Shown here: piece after piece, positions 1-8,700 of the stretch
Layout of the letters: each line of letters begins with the position of its first letter
How positions within the stretch are numbered: the first letter of the stretch is position 1
Assembly: GCA_964568355.1 (NCBI GenBank)
Contig: CAZMRK010000212.1
Location: forward strand, 1-9,526
Origin: JAJPJX01 sp964568355
GTDB lineage: Bacteria; Acidobacteriota; Terriglobia; Bryobacterales; Bryobacteraceae
Direction: 5' to 3'
DNA length: 9,526 nt
Notes under the pieces: model-generated
Seen by the model: only the letters and a program-made list of their open reading frames with translations
Database searches by the model: none
Told to the model about the DNA's origin: nothing
Position numbers and translations under genes: made by a program

Positions 1-2
1 GC

Positions 3-137
3 ATAACCAGGGCCGGCAACGATCCCCAGCGGGTCGCATCCCCGCCACTAAACCGCACCCCCGTCACTAAACCGCATCCCGTTACTAAACCGCATCCCGT
101 TACTAAACCGCATCCCGTTACCGAGCCGCGACCGTAA
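3..137 (+). CDS. Possible C-terminal tail of an upstream gene, built from an 18-bp repeat (doubtful)
   Basis: One + strand frame is open from the left edge of the window to the TAA at 135-137. Because the tandem repeat here has an 18-bp period, the frame is kept and the peptide would repeat the hexamer PVTKPH three times before ending in VTEPRP. The last residues come from the dispersed inverted repeat itself. This could be a real gene whose 3' end was extended into repeat DNA, or an accidental open frame in non-coding repeats. The rare codons ATA, AGG and CTA near the start of the visible part argue against a real gene in such GC-rich DNA. No domain can be recognised. Confidence 0.22.
   Translation: MTRAGNDPQRVASPPLNRTPVTKPHPVTKPHPVTKPHPVTEPRP
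47..119. repeat. 18-bp tandem repeat, four units
   Basis: Four consecutive units begin with ACTAAACCGC. The first (47-65) is 19 bp and slightly diverged; the next three (66-83, 84-101, 102-119) are identical 18-bp copies of actaaaccgcatcccgtt. A degenerate trace of another unit may lie at about 30-46. The array abuts the inverted repeat that starts at 119, and the unit resembles the start of that repeat (accgagccgcgaccgt) at about 11 of 18 positions with one gap. The array may therefore have grown from the edge of the dispersed element. There are no spacers, so it is not CRISPR-like. Confidence 0.85.
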
Positions 138-196
138 GGGAGCGGTCAAGCCTACGGCACCGGCTGAGTCCGCTCCCTTACGGTCGCGGCTCGGTA
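119..196. repeat. Long inverted repeat, dispersed element copy 1
   Basis: Two perfectly complementary 27-bp arms (119-145 and 170-196) flank a 24-nt loop. The core of the left arm reads gagccgcgaccgtaaggg. The same core recurs downstream of the hydrolase gene at 1992-2016 with one mismatch in 25 positions, so this is a dispersed element and not a locus-specific hairpin. It ends 47 nt before the hydrolase start codon. It could form a strong cruciform or RNA hairpin, ending transcription that arrives from the left. Whether it is mobile is unknown; no transposase is nearby. Confidence 0.85.
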
Positions 197-243
197 GACA
201 TGTTGCAAAGCGCAAAAGCCGCAGCGCGGGTAGACTGATAACG

Positions 244-1956
244 ATGCGAATCTTCAGCTCTTCCCCGCTCTGGCTGGCTCTGACCGTTGTGGCCTGTGCT
301 CAGCCTTATCGCGTGGCCGTGCAGAACGGCGTTTCGGCCAAGATGCGCGATGGCGTCGTTCTGATCGCCGATGTCTACCATCCCGAAGGAAACGGCAAGT
401 ATCCCGTGCTGGTGGAGCGCACGCCCTACAATCGCGCGGGTGGCGCCGGCACGGCTGTGGAAATGGCCGAACAAGGCTACGTGGTGGTAATCCAGGACAC
501 GCGCGGGCGCTTCGACTCCCAGGGCGAATTCTATCCTTTTCGATTTGAAAGCCAGGACGGTTACGATACGGTGGAGTGGGCGGCCGCACTGCCCAACAGC
601 AACGGACAGGTGGGCATGTTCGGCGGATCCTACGTAGGCGCGACGCAGATGCTGACCGCCATCGCCAAGCCGCCGCACCTGAAGGCGATCTTCCCCTATG
701 TCACGGCTTCGGAATACTACGAGGGTTGGACCTACCAGGGCGGCGCGCTGATGCAGTGGTTCGCCAGCTCCTGGTCGGCCGGGCTGGTGAACGATACGCT
801 GCGGCGCAAGTCGGCAGCGCTCGCGGATTCCAAGGGGTGGATCGGCGTACTGCCCATCGAAGGCTTCCGGATGCTGGAGTTGCCGCCGGTTTCCACGCTT
901 GCCCCCTACTATGCCGACTGGGTGGCACACGAGCGCGACGACTCCTACTGGAAGCCCTGGAAAATCTCCGACCACTACACCGAGATGAACGTGAAGGCGC
1001 TGCACTCGGGCGGCTGGCACGATATTTTTCTCAAGGGCACCATCAACAACTACATGGGGATGCGGAAAAGCTCTCCTGCCAAGGCGGAGCAACGTCTGCT
1101 GCTGGGACCATGGGCGCACGCCGTGACCTCGCCCGAGGGCAAGATCGGCGACGTCACGTTCGGCAAGGACGCGGTCCTGGACATGACCGGCACCACCATC
1201 CGCTGGTTCGACTATGCGCTCAAGGGCAAGCACAACGAATACGCCACCGGCGCGCCGGTCCGGATTTTCGTGATGGGCGAGAATCGGTGGCGCAGCGAGC
1301 AGGAGTTTCCGCTGGCTCGCACGCGCTACACCAACTACTACCTGCGCAGCGGACATCTTTTGAGCACGGATGCCCCCGCCGGCGAAGGACCGGAAAATTA
1401 CGATTACGATCCGGCCGACCCGGTTCCCACCATCGGCGGGCGGCTATGCTGCGGCAACAATCAACTTCCGCCGGGACCCGCCGATGAGCGCCCCAACGAA
1501 AAGCGCTCCGATGTTCTGATCTTCTCCACGCCGCCGCTGGCGCGGGACACGGAAGTGACCGGACTGATCCGAGCCAAGATCTACGCCTCTACCTCGGCGG
1601 CCGATACGGACTTTACCGCGCTGCTGGTGGATGTGGAGCCATCCGGCTACGCACGCTTTCTGACCGACGGCATTCTGCGGGCGCGCTACCGGAACTCGAC
1701 GCAGAAGGCCGAGCCGGTCGAGCCGGGCAAAGTCTACGCGTACGACATCGACCTGTGGGCTACCAGCAATGTCTTCAAGGCCGGCCATCGCATCCGGCTC
1801 TATGTTTCCAGCAGCAATTTTCCGCGCTTCAATCGCAATCTGAATACGGGGGAGCCGAATCTCAGCTCGACGCGGATGGTGAAGGCGCGCCAGACCATCT
1901 ATCACGATGCGCAGCATCCCTCGGCCCTGGTGCTGCCGCTGGTTCCGCGCCAGTAA
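244..1956 (+). CDS. CocE/NonD family serine hydrolase, exported
   Basis: This 570-aa protein belongs to the CocE/NonD (peptidase S15-like) alpha/beta hydrolases, which include cocaine esterase, cephalosporin/glutaryl acylases and Xaa-Pro dipeptidyl peptidases; they cut ester or amide bonds. The alpha/beta core spans about residues 25-300 with a helical cap at about 150-245. The nucleophile elbow GGSYVG places the catalytic Ser at 129. GGWHDIF gives Asp260 and GPWAHA gives His292, matching the order and spacing of the cocaine esterase triad (Ser117, Asp259, His287). Residues about 320-565 form the C-terminal beta jelly-roll (PepX_C type). The N-terminus is a short signal sequence; VVAC at 15-18 fits a lipobox, while ACA-Q at 17-20 fits a signal peptidase I site, so the product is exported but lipid anchoring is uncertain. 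A CysCys pair lies at 402-403. No strong Shine-Dalgarno precedes the ATG. Natural substrate unknown. Confidence 0.93.
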   Translation: MRIFSSSPLWLALTVVACAQPYRVAVQNGVSAKMRDGVVLIADVYHPEGNGKYPVLVERTPYNRAGGAGTAVEMAEQGYVVVIQDTRGRFDSQGEFYPFRFESQDGYDTVEWAAALPNSNGQVGMFGGSYVGATQMLTAIAKPPHLKAIFPYVTASEYYEGWTYQGGALMQWFASSWSAGLVNDTLRRKSAALADSKGWIGVLPIEGFRMLELPPVSTLAPYYADWVAHERDDSYWKPWKISDHYTEMNVKALHSGGWHDIFLKGTINNYMGMRKSSPAKAEQRLLLGPWAHAVTSPEGKIGDVTFGKDAVLDMTGTTIRWFDYALKGKHNEYATGAPVRIFVMGENRWRSEQEFPLARTRYTNYYLRSGHLLSTDAPAGEGPENYDYDPADPVPTIGGRLCCGNNQLPPGPADERPNEKRSDVLIFSTPPLARDTEVTGLIRAKIYASTSAADTDFTALLVDVEPSGYARFLTDGILRARYRNSTQKAEPVEPGKVYAYDIDLWATSNVFKAGHRIRLYVSSSNFPRFNRNLNTGEPNLSSTRMVKARQTIYHDAQHPSALVLPLVPRQ

Positions 1957-1971
1957 ACTGCATGGAGCTTA

Positions 1972-2009
1972 CTCACGGTCGCGGCTCAGTTCCGAGCCGC
2001 GACCGTGAG
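1972..2009. terminator. Palindrome between convergent genes, probable bidirectional terminator
   Basis: Perfect 16-bp arms (1972-1987 and 1994-2009) surround a 6-nt loop, AGTTCC. The palindrome lies 15 bp after the hydrolase stop and 35 bp beyond the receptor stop, and is the only strong structure in this convergent gap, so it could stop transcription from both sides. No T-run directly follows either arm; the nearest is five T at 2030-2034. Intrinsic termination is therefore inferred from position and stem strength, not from a canonical signal. Confidence 0.5.
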
Positions 2010-2016
2010 GGAGCGG
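1972..2016. repeat. Dispersed palindromic element, copy 2
   Basis: Positions 1992-2016 match 121-145 at 24 of 25 bases (the difference is G at 2007), and 1972-1987 is a partial copy in the opposite orientation. With the copy at 119-196, this brackets the hydrolase gene on both sides. The repeated segment may run further, to about 2040, almost touching the receptor stop codon at 2045-2047, but that extension has no second copy in the window to compare with. Confidence 0.8.
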
Positions 2017-2044
2017 TTGCAGAATGCCGTTTTTCAGCATCCCG

Positions 2045-5000
2045 CTAGAAATAGACTTTGGCGCCCACCTGCACGATCCGGGGATCGCCGTTCACGCCGT
2101 AGATCTTGCCGGAGTTGGCGTTGGGCAGACCTCCATCGCGCGTATCGGCGATGGTTGCACTGGGATTGCCCAGGTTGAGGTGGTTGAAGGCATTCAGGAA
2201 GTCCGCGCGCAACTGGAAGCGGATGCGCTCGGTGACCGAAATGTTCTTCGACAGGCTCATATCCCAGTTCCAGGAACCAGGACCGAACACCATATTGCGG
2301 GACGAGTTACCCCACGTCCAGGGCGTCGGCGGAGCAAAGGCGGCGGTATTGAACCACTGCACGCCGTTCACGATGTCGTGGTTGCTCTGCTGCCCGGAGT
2401 AGACATTGCTGCCCACCTGGTCCGCGCGGCCGCCCCACCAGCCCACATAGTTCGAAGGCACCGTGAAGGAAACCGAGAACGGAGATCCGGTCATGTACGT
2501 GGAGACGCCGGAGATCTGCCAGCCGCCCACCAGCAGGTCCATGACGCGGTTGGCGCCGGCCAGGAATTGTTTGCCTTTGCCGAACGGCAGTTCCCAGACG
2601 TAGTTGAACGCCAGAGTGTGCCGGCGGATGCCCGCGCTGTTGCCGTAGTCGAGGCCCGGAAAGTTGGGATTCTGCGGGCCGCCGCTGTACTCCGCATTGT
2701 CCAGGCTGCGGGTCCAGGCATACTCCGCCTGGAAGAACACCCCGTGCGAAAAACGCTTGGTCGCCTCCAGTTGCAGTTGGTTGAAGTTCTGCGAGGCGCC
2801 GCTGCGCGTGGACAGAATTCCGGCCCATGGCTGGTAAGGCCTCTGGTTCTGTGTGGTCACGTTGGGCGTCTGCGTAGCCGGCACGTTGATATCACTGAAG
2901 AACCACTGCAAGTGATGCGTCTGGCTGCCGGCGTAGGTGATGCGGCCGGCCCAGCTATCGGTGAACTGGCGCTCGATGGTCGCGTTCCACTGCTGCACGG
3001 CCGCATTCTTGAAGTCGCGCTGCATGGAATAAAGCGTGGGATTCGGCGCGGCGCCGCTCACCACCTGAAGGCTGGACGGGAACGGGTTGGAGAACGTGAT
3101 ATCGGGCGTGTAGGGCGAAGTGATATTGCCCGACAGCCGCGTATTATAGTTCTGTCCGGAAGTGCCGCCCAAACCGCCAACCCAGGGCGGGCTCAACACG
3201 TCGTCGCGGGAGCCGACAAAGGCCGGGTTGAAGTTGTAGTACACCCCGTAGCCGGCGCGAACGACGGTGCGGTTGCCGCCGAACGGGCGCCAGGCGAGAC
3301 CGACGCGCGGCCCCCAGTTATTCTTGTCGCCGATCATGTAGCGTTCCGGAATGCCGAGAGCTTTGGTGGTCGTGAACGGGTACGCTGCGAACATCGCCGC
3401 TGATGCGCCCACCGGAGGAAGCGTCGGAGTGCCGCTGTTCTGCGGCAGGGCCAGCTTGTTGGTGCTCTGATCCCAGTAGGTGGAGTAGCCGTTCTGCCAG
3501 TTCCAGGGCGTTTGATACATGTAGCGCACGCCGTAGTAGATGGTCAGTTTCTGGCTGGCCTGCCAGGTGTCCTGGAAGTAGGCTTCCGTGTCCCAGGACC
3601 AATAAACGCCCGAGAAAACGCCGGCAAACCCGGTGGTCGAGCTGTTGGCGGTACCGATCAGGAAATCGGCGAAGGCGTTTCCTTGCGACTGCGGCTGGCC
3701 CGGCCATCCCTTGTTACCGGTCCACTGGCCGTTGAAGCTGAAGCTGCCCAGCGGCGCATTGTTATTGGGACCGTAACTCTTATAGGTGGTCGCCTGGGCC
3801 CCGAACTTGAGGGTATGGCGTCCGCGGACGTGGGTCACGTTGTCGGCGAACTCCATGCTGACGCCGTGACCGTAGTAGCCTGTTCCAATATCGGTGAACA
3901 TGCCGGTGTAGCCGCTCATGCTCATGGTGGGCAGACCGCGATTGGGGCTCTTGGTCAACTGCGGAAACAACGTGGTGGGATCGAAATCCTGATTCTGCCC
4001 GCTGCGGATGCTGGGGTGGTCAAACCAGGCGAAGCGAAAATCGTTCAGCGTGCGCGGGCTGAACGTGTGCGTTTCCACCAGACTGTAGCCGAAGGTCTTG
4101 TAGCCGTAGTTGCTGCCGTTGCCGTAGGTGGACGGATTGCTGAGATACCACTCCCACGGGTCGCCAACGTTGCGAGTATAGACGCCATAGAGTTGGTCCT
4201 TCTCGGAGATCTGGTAGTCCAGACGAATGTCGGCCGCATTGACATCCTGCGCCGTCGAGACCAGCCCACGATAGTTGGGGGTTCCGTTGGGCGCGCCTAC
4301 GGAGGTGAGGTCGGTCGGCGCAGGCAGGTACTTCAACAGGGCTTGCGCCTGTGGCGTGATCATGCTGGAAGGAACTTTGTTGTTCGGGAAAGGATTCCCC
4401 GTAAAGGGGTTGTAGAGCTGCGTGCCGGATTTATCGATGCACAAGCCGCTGGCGTTATAGGAACCGCACAGCGCCGAAAAATCGCCCTGGCGCATGGCCG
4501 TGGAGGGAAAGATCAGCGAGGTGGTGCTGTACTGCCGGTTGCGGAAGCCGGAATAGTCCGCGAAGAAGAAGGCCTTGTTCTTGCGGATCGGCCCGCCGAA
4601 GTTCACGCCGAACTGGTTGCGCACGAATGGATTGCGCTGCCGGTTCAAGGCGTTGTTGAGAAAAGTGTTGGCGTTGAGCGATTTGTTCTGGTTGTACTCG
4701 TAGGCTTCGCCGTGGTATTCGTTGCTGCCCGCGCGGGTAACCATGGTAATAGTCCCCAGGTTGCGGTACTCAGCGTTGGTGTTATAGGCCTCCACTTTGA
4801 ATTCCTGCATGGACTGGATCGCCGGAAGGCTGATCATGCCCAGGCCGTAGGCATAGGCGCCCGCTCCGTTGCCGAAGTCGTTGGCCTGCACACCGTTGAT
4901 GGTGAAGTTGAAAGAACCCCAGTGCGTGCCGCCGCCGGTCTGCGGGCTCGATCCGGAAGTCTGCGCTCCCGGAACCAGCGCCATCAGTCGGTCAATCGAC

Positions 5001-5452
5001 TGCTGCGCGAAAGGAAGTTCCGCGATCTGTTGGCGGCCGAGCGTACCGCCGATGGTCGGCGACTCGGTCTGTACCAGAGTGGTTTGCGCGGAAACGTCCA
5101 CGGTCTGCTGTACCTGGCCAACCTGGATTTTCATGTCCACGCGAACCGATTGCGAAGCAAGCACCTGTACTCCGGTGGTGCGTACCGTCTGAAACCCGGC
5201 CTTGCTCGCGGTAACATCGTAAGTGCCCGGCTGTAAATTCGTCGCCGAGTATGCACCAGAGGAATCGGCGGTTACTTTGACCGCGATCCCGGTGCCCGTG
5301 TTCGTCGCCACAATTTCGGCATCCGGCACTACCGATCCGGTAGCGTCGGTGATCTGTCCCACGATCGAGCTGGTTATGATTTGACCGAATACCAGAGATG
5401 CCAAGACGAACATCAGCACTACCGGCACACAAAATGATTTGCTGTAATTCAC
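2045..5452 (-). CDS. TonB-dependent receptor, Oar-like, with carboxypeptidase regulatory-like domain
   Basis: This 1135-aa outer-membrane protein has the layout of the large acidobacterial TonB-dependent receptors, thought to import oligosaccharides, peptides or other nutrients using TonB energy. A hydrophobic signal peptide covers residues 1-23 (cleavage probably after VFG). Residues about 27-110 form a carboxypeptidase-regulatory-like beta sandwich (SSIVGQITDATGSVVPDAEI, then GAYSATNLQPGTYDVTASKAGF). A plug domain follows at about 125-240, and then the beta-barrel, with the family hallmark NQFGVNFGGPIRKNKAFFF at 279-297. The chain ends in KVYF, the terminal aromatic residue expected of an outer-membrane barrel. 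The start is GTG, chosen because AGAGGAG lies 5 nt upstream and the signal peptide begins there. No TonB box is evident and the substrate cannot be told from sequence. It has its own promoter and converges on the hydrolase gene. Confidence 0.95.
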   Translation of the reverse strand: MNYSKSFCVPVVLMFVLASLVFGQIITSSIVGQITDATGSVVPDAEIVATNTGTGIAVKVTADSSGAYSATNLQPGTYDVTASKAGFQTVRTTGVQVLASQSVRVDMKIQVGQVQQTVDVSAQTTLVQTESPTIGGTLGRQQIAELPFAQQSIDRLMALVPGAQTSGSSPQTGGGTHWGSFNFTINGVQANDFGNGAGAYAYGLGMISLPAIQSMQEFKVEAYNTNAEYRNLGTITMVTRAGSNEYHGEAYEYNQNKSLNANTFLNNALNRQRNPFVRNQFGVNFGGPIRKNKAFFFADYSGFRNRQYSTTSLIFPSTAMRQGDFSALCGSYNASGLCIDKSGTQLYNPFTGNPFPNNKVPSSMITPQAQALLKYLPAPTDLTSVGAPNGTPNYRGLVSTAQDVNAADIRLDYQISEKDQLYGVYTRNVGDPWEWYLSNPSTYGNGSNYGYKTFGYSLVETHTFSPRTLNDFRFAWFDHPSIRSGQNQDFDPTTLFPQLTKSPNRGLPTMSMSGYTGMFTDIGTGYYGHGVSMEFADNVTHVRGRHTLKFGAQATTYKSYGPNNNAPLGSFSFNGQWTGNKGWPGQPQSQGNAFADFLIGTANSSTTGFAGVFSGVYWSWDTEAYFQDTWQASQKLTIYYGVRYMYQTPWNWQNGYSTYWDQSTNKLALPQNSGTPTLPPVGASAAMFAAYPFTTTKALGIPERYMIGDKNNWGPRVGLAWRPFGGNRTVVRAGYGVYYNFNPAFVGSRDDVLSPPWVGGLGGTSGQNYNTRLSGNITSPYTPDITFSNPFPSSLQVVSGAAPNPTLYSMQRDFKNAAVQQWNATIERQFTDSWAGRITYAGSQTHHLQWFFSDINVPATQTPNVTTQNQRPYQPWAGILSTRSGASQNFNQLQLEATKRFSHGVFFQAEYAWTRSLDNAEYSGGPQNPNFPGLDYGNSAGIRRHTLAFNYVWELPFGKGKQFLAGANRVMDLLVGGWQISGVSTYMTGSPFSVSFTVPSNYVGWWGGRADQVGSNVYSGQQSNHDIVNGVQWFNTAAFAPPTPWTWGNSSRNMVFGPGSWNWDMSLSKNISVTERIRFQLRADFLNAFNHLNLGNPSATIADTRDGGLPNANSGKIYGVNGDPRIVQVGAKVYF

Positions 5453-5457
5453 ACTTT

Positions 5458-5464
5458 CTCCTCT
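5458..5464 (-). promoter_or_regulatory. Ribosome binding site of the TonB receptor
   Basis: On the - strand, AGAGGAG is separated by 5 nt from a GTG start. It decides the start codon: no in-frame ATG lies close to it, and the next Met (residue 14) would cut the signal peptide in half. Confidence 0.75.
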
Positions 5465-5466
5465 AT

Positions 5467-5490
5467 CCGCACCCGGATCATGGAGTGCGG
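5467..5490 (-). other. Leader hairpin just upstream of the receptor ribosome binding site
   Basis: Six-bp arms (CCGCAC at 5485-5490 and GTGCGG at 5467-5472 on the - strand) enclose a 12-nt loop, ending 2 nt before the Shine-Dalgarno. It lies in the predicted receptor leader, where it could influence ribosome access. The leader matches no riboswitch class I can recognise. Six-bp stems arise easily by chance in GC-rich DNA. Confidence 0.3.
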
Positions 5491-5552
5491 CACTTAGCCA
5501 CTTCGCTAGACCCCTGCGCGGGCGTAGCTTTCGAGCTGTCTCGGTTTTCTTA

Positions 5553-5581
5553 CGTATAACGGTCTAGACAAGGGTTGTCAA
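5553..5581 (-). promoter_or_regulatory. Sigma70-type promoter for the TonB receptor
   Basis: Reading on the - strand, a consensus -35 box TTGACA (5576-5581) is followed by a 17-bp spacer and a -10 box TATACG (5553-5558, four of six consensus bases). Transcription would start near 5546, giving a leader of about 94 nt. The spacer contains the 8-bp palindrome GTCTAGAC (5562-5569), and a related half-site TCTAG recurs in the leader at 5506-5510; these could be operator sites, though that is speculative. Confidence 0.65.
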
Positions 5582-5646
5582 GACCTAATCCACGTAAATT
5601 CGCGGCCCATCTCTCCAAAATTTGACTGTGGCAAATATTCTTTGAT

Positions 5647-5683
5647 CTGGAGCCGGAAGTATGATTTTCGGGAGTCGCTCCAG
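5647..5683 (-). terminator. Weak hairpin after the PEPCK-like gene
   Basis: Seven-bp arms CTGGAGC and GCTCCAG (5647-5653 and 5677-5683) lie 17 nt past the stop codon of the large - strand gene. The following bases on the - strand are AT-rich but lack a clean T-run. It is the only candidate terminator between this gene and the receptor promoter. The rest of 5582-5700 shows nothing else recognisable. Confidence 0.3.
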
Positions 5684-5700
5684 GTATGCGGCCGCGAGGC

Positions 5701-8700
5701 TTATGCGGCCGGCATCTGGTGATCGAACGGATCGGCGCCGAGTGTTCCGCTCAAATCCAGTAAGTAGGACGGGGATTCTATACGGGATAAGTGCCGGCGG
5801 ATCTCCGCGGCTCGTTCGTCGGGATGGACGCCTGTCCGCAAGGGATCGGCGGCGGAGCGAAAGGCTTCGAGCGCGGCCAAATGTCTTTTCCAGAGTTCCA
5901 GGTCGCGTTGCTGTTTGACCCGCAGGCGCCTTTGATACCAGTCGCTTGCCAGGACCGCATCGAGGTCAAACATTGCCCGCAGCCGTGGAGTTTCAAGCGT
6001 CATCCCCTCATAAGCCCCGTGCGCCATGATCCAGAGCAGCGCTTTCAAGGGCGGGCAGGCAGCCTCTACGCTGCCGTCCTCGAAATAACCGCACGCCACT
6101 TTTCTTTGCGCTTCGACGATCGCGTCCACGCCGGCGGCAAATGCAGCCAGATCCTGCTTTTCCGGACGTAGCAGGTCTTCGGTGAAGACGGCATCGGGCG
6201 TCTCGAAAATGCGGCCCAGAAAATGATCCGCAAAGCGCGCCGTGATGCGGTATCCCAGCCGGCTGGCGAGGACCTTGCGGCCGGCGAACTCTACGTCGGA
6301 TATTTTCTCCAGATATCCGTTCTCGATCAGAAATCGAGGATCGCGCTCGGACACCTTCATGCGGCACCAGATCTCCGGCACCAGCATGGAGATATCGTGC
6401 TCCACTTTATAGCGCGGCCCCACATATCCGGCCGAACTGGTAAATCCGGCGTATCCCGTGAGAATCGCGGAAAGCAGCGCATTGTTCAGATCCACCACCG
6501 GCCAGAGGGCGTTGAATGGCCCCTTGGTAAGTGCTCCCTCGCTACCAAATCCGGTAGTCGAAGGTGACTTACCAGTCAGGCTGCAGACGAAGTCCATAAA
6601 CAGCTCGGGGATTTCCTGGTAGTGGATAGGATTGTAAACAGCCAGGGGCGGCAGCCCGATGCCGGGATCGGCCGGACTATTGCGGCGCCCGGCCAGCACG
6701 GCATTCACCGGGAAATGAACCGGCGCGCCGGCCGGTACTTCGCGGTCGAGCCGCGCGCCCACTTCGGCGAGGTAAGAACCTCGGGGATCGACCCGATCCG
6801 GACGCTTTTGCAGATAACGCGGATTCTTCGAAGGCTTGCCATCCACCAGGCGGGCGTGCGAGGAGCACACCACGTAGGCCCCGCTGGGCGACTGAACGAA
6901 GGAGGCCAGCCGCCGCTTCATCGGCTCCGTATATTTGTCGAACTCGACGATGTGGTCCACCAGGGCGCGCGCCGCCTCCACCGTCAAAGGCTCGAAGTTC
7001 GAGAGGAACGTACCAGGACTCGCAATATCCGCTTCGGCCTGCTTGTCGAAACCGGGATGCACCGCATCGTCCGGTCTCTGGAACAGCAGTTCTTCGCAAT
7101 TGACGACCAGTTTCACGCTGGGGTTGGCATAGGCCGGGTCCAGATGGCTCAACTCCCGCGCCGGCAGCACCACCGACGCGGTGATGTCGTCTTCCACCTG
7201 CACCTTTTCGGCGGGATGGAAATCCGGCCTCAGTTTGTAGATCCGCCAGGACCCCGCCGGGTCGTACCCGACGCGCAGGTAGTTGCTGACCAGGCCCTGG
7301 TTATCATATTTCAGCTCGTGCCCGAGGAAGCCGTTGATGCGATCCACGGTGAAGTGCTCACGCCAGTTCTCACCCCATTCCGGGCGGTAGTAGCGCTTGA
7401 GCGTAAACACCACCTGGCGGATAGTTTGCGGAAGATCCCGCACCCACTGATTGTGGGCATCCGTGTATTCCGGGGAAGGCGTCAAGAGCTTGATCACCGA
7501 TCCGAGCGAGCGGTCCGGACTCAGAATCGCGCGGCGCGTGCGGGCATCCGCCGGCCGGTTGCGGTAGACGGCGGAGTAGTCCCTGTGCAGAATCGCGGCC
7601 ACCTGCTCCAGATCCTGCTGGTAGTCCTTCACGAAGACCGGCCCTTTTAGCAGGGCGTTGCTGATGGATTTGGAAATCTCCGATTTGCCGCCGCCCGAGA
7701 CCGTACAGGGTTTATGGCAGAGGGTGCCGTCCGGGCGAATGCCGATCAGGCGCCAGACCGTGCCGCCGGGCTGCTTCTCCAGGCGAAGCCGGTAGCCGGA
7801 AGGCAGAAAGTAGTCGTCGCCCACGCGCAGCGTCAACTGGCGGGCTTCGCCGTTGTGCTGCCACTTCACCACGCCTTCGCGCACATAGAAGTCGGAGCCC
7901 TCGGGCACGTAGAAGACGTTGCGGTAACGCCGGTCGATGGCGTAGCCTGCGGGCTTCTGTTCCACCACGTCGCCGAGCAGGCGCATGGCGTCCTCGAAAC
8001 GGGTGCGTTTCAGGCGGAAAGTGCGGTCGCCGTGAAACTCTTCGCCCAGGATGTAGGCCGGCAGGGCGATGGCGCCTCCGGCATGCTCCTCCTCGCACAG
8101 GCCGAACAGGTTCGCCGAATAGCTGATCTGGGTCTTGACCTCTTTCTTGCAATAGCCGAAATAGTTGTCGGCGATGATGGTGACCATGACCCCGCGATGA
8201 TCGCGGCAAGCCACCTTGAACGCCCGTCCGCCGTTGTAAGGCTCCTGCTCCTCGCGCCAGCACATGCCGTCCCGCCGTTGCCGCTCGCTGGCCTGATCGA
8301 AATGCGGCAGGCCGAGGCGCTTTTTGGCGATGCCCACCAGGTGCGGCGCCAGGATCACGCAGCCGCTATGCCCGGTCCAGTGGAGCGCATCGAGCGCGGC
8401 GTCATTTTCCGGCAGAAAGGGATCGCCGCCGTTGCCGAAAACGCTCTCCACGAAGTCCAGGTTGCTGACCAGGCTGCCGGGGACGAAGAAGCGGATCTCC
8501 ATGCTCTTTTCCGGATCGTTTTCCGTGGCCGGGCAAACCAGCGGGCGCAGCAGCAGGGAGACGAACAGGTGCGCTTGCTCCGGCTGGCTGGCCGTGAAGG
8601 GCAGCGCCAGGACATCCTCCGGAGGCCGCAGCGATTCGGCAAGCAGCACCGCAAAGGCTTGCTTGGGGACCTCAAACTTGTCGGCCGGAACGGGAAATCC

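Noticed and set aside
47..119. Tandem repeat considered as a CRISPR array or iteron origin
   Set aside because: Units are 18 bp and directly adjacent with no spacers, no cas gene is present, and no replication initiator or AT-rich region is near.
178..1356. 392-codon - strand open frame opposite the hydrolase
   Set aside because: It overlaps a well-supported serine hydrolase with an intact triad, and its start or end would lie in the repeat; only the TEPRP-like tail is notable.
2024..5236. Two long + strand open frames (2024-3403 and 3512-5236) opposite the TonB receptor
   Set aside because: They are shadows of the receptor codons in GC-rich DNA. Their products are rich in Arg, Val, Gly and Ala with no recognisable domain, while the - strand product is a complete receptor.
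5453..5552. Receptor leader considered as a cobalamin or c-di-GMP riboswitch
   Set aside because: No B12 box and no c-di-GMP riboswitch core could be matched; the leader is also shorter than a typical cobalamin riboswitch.
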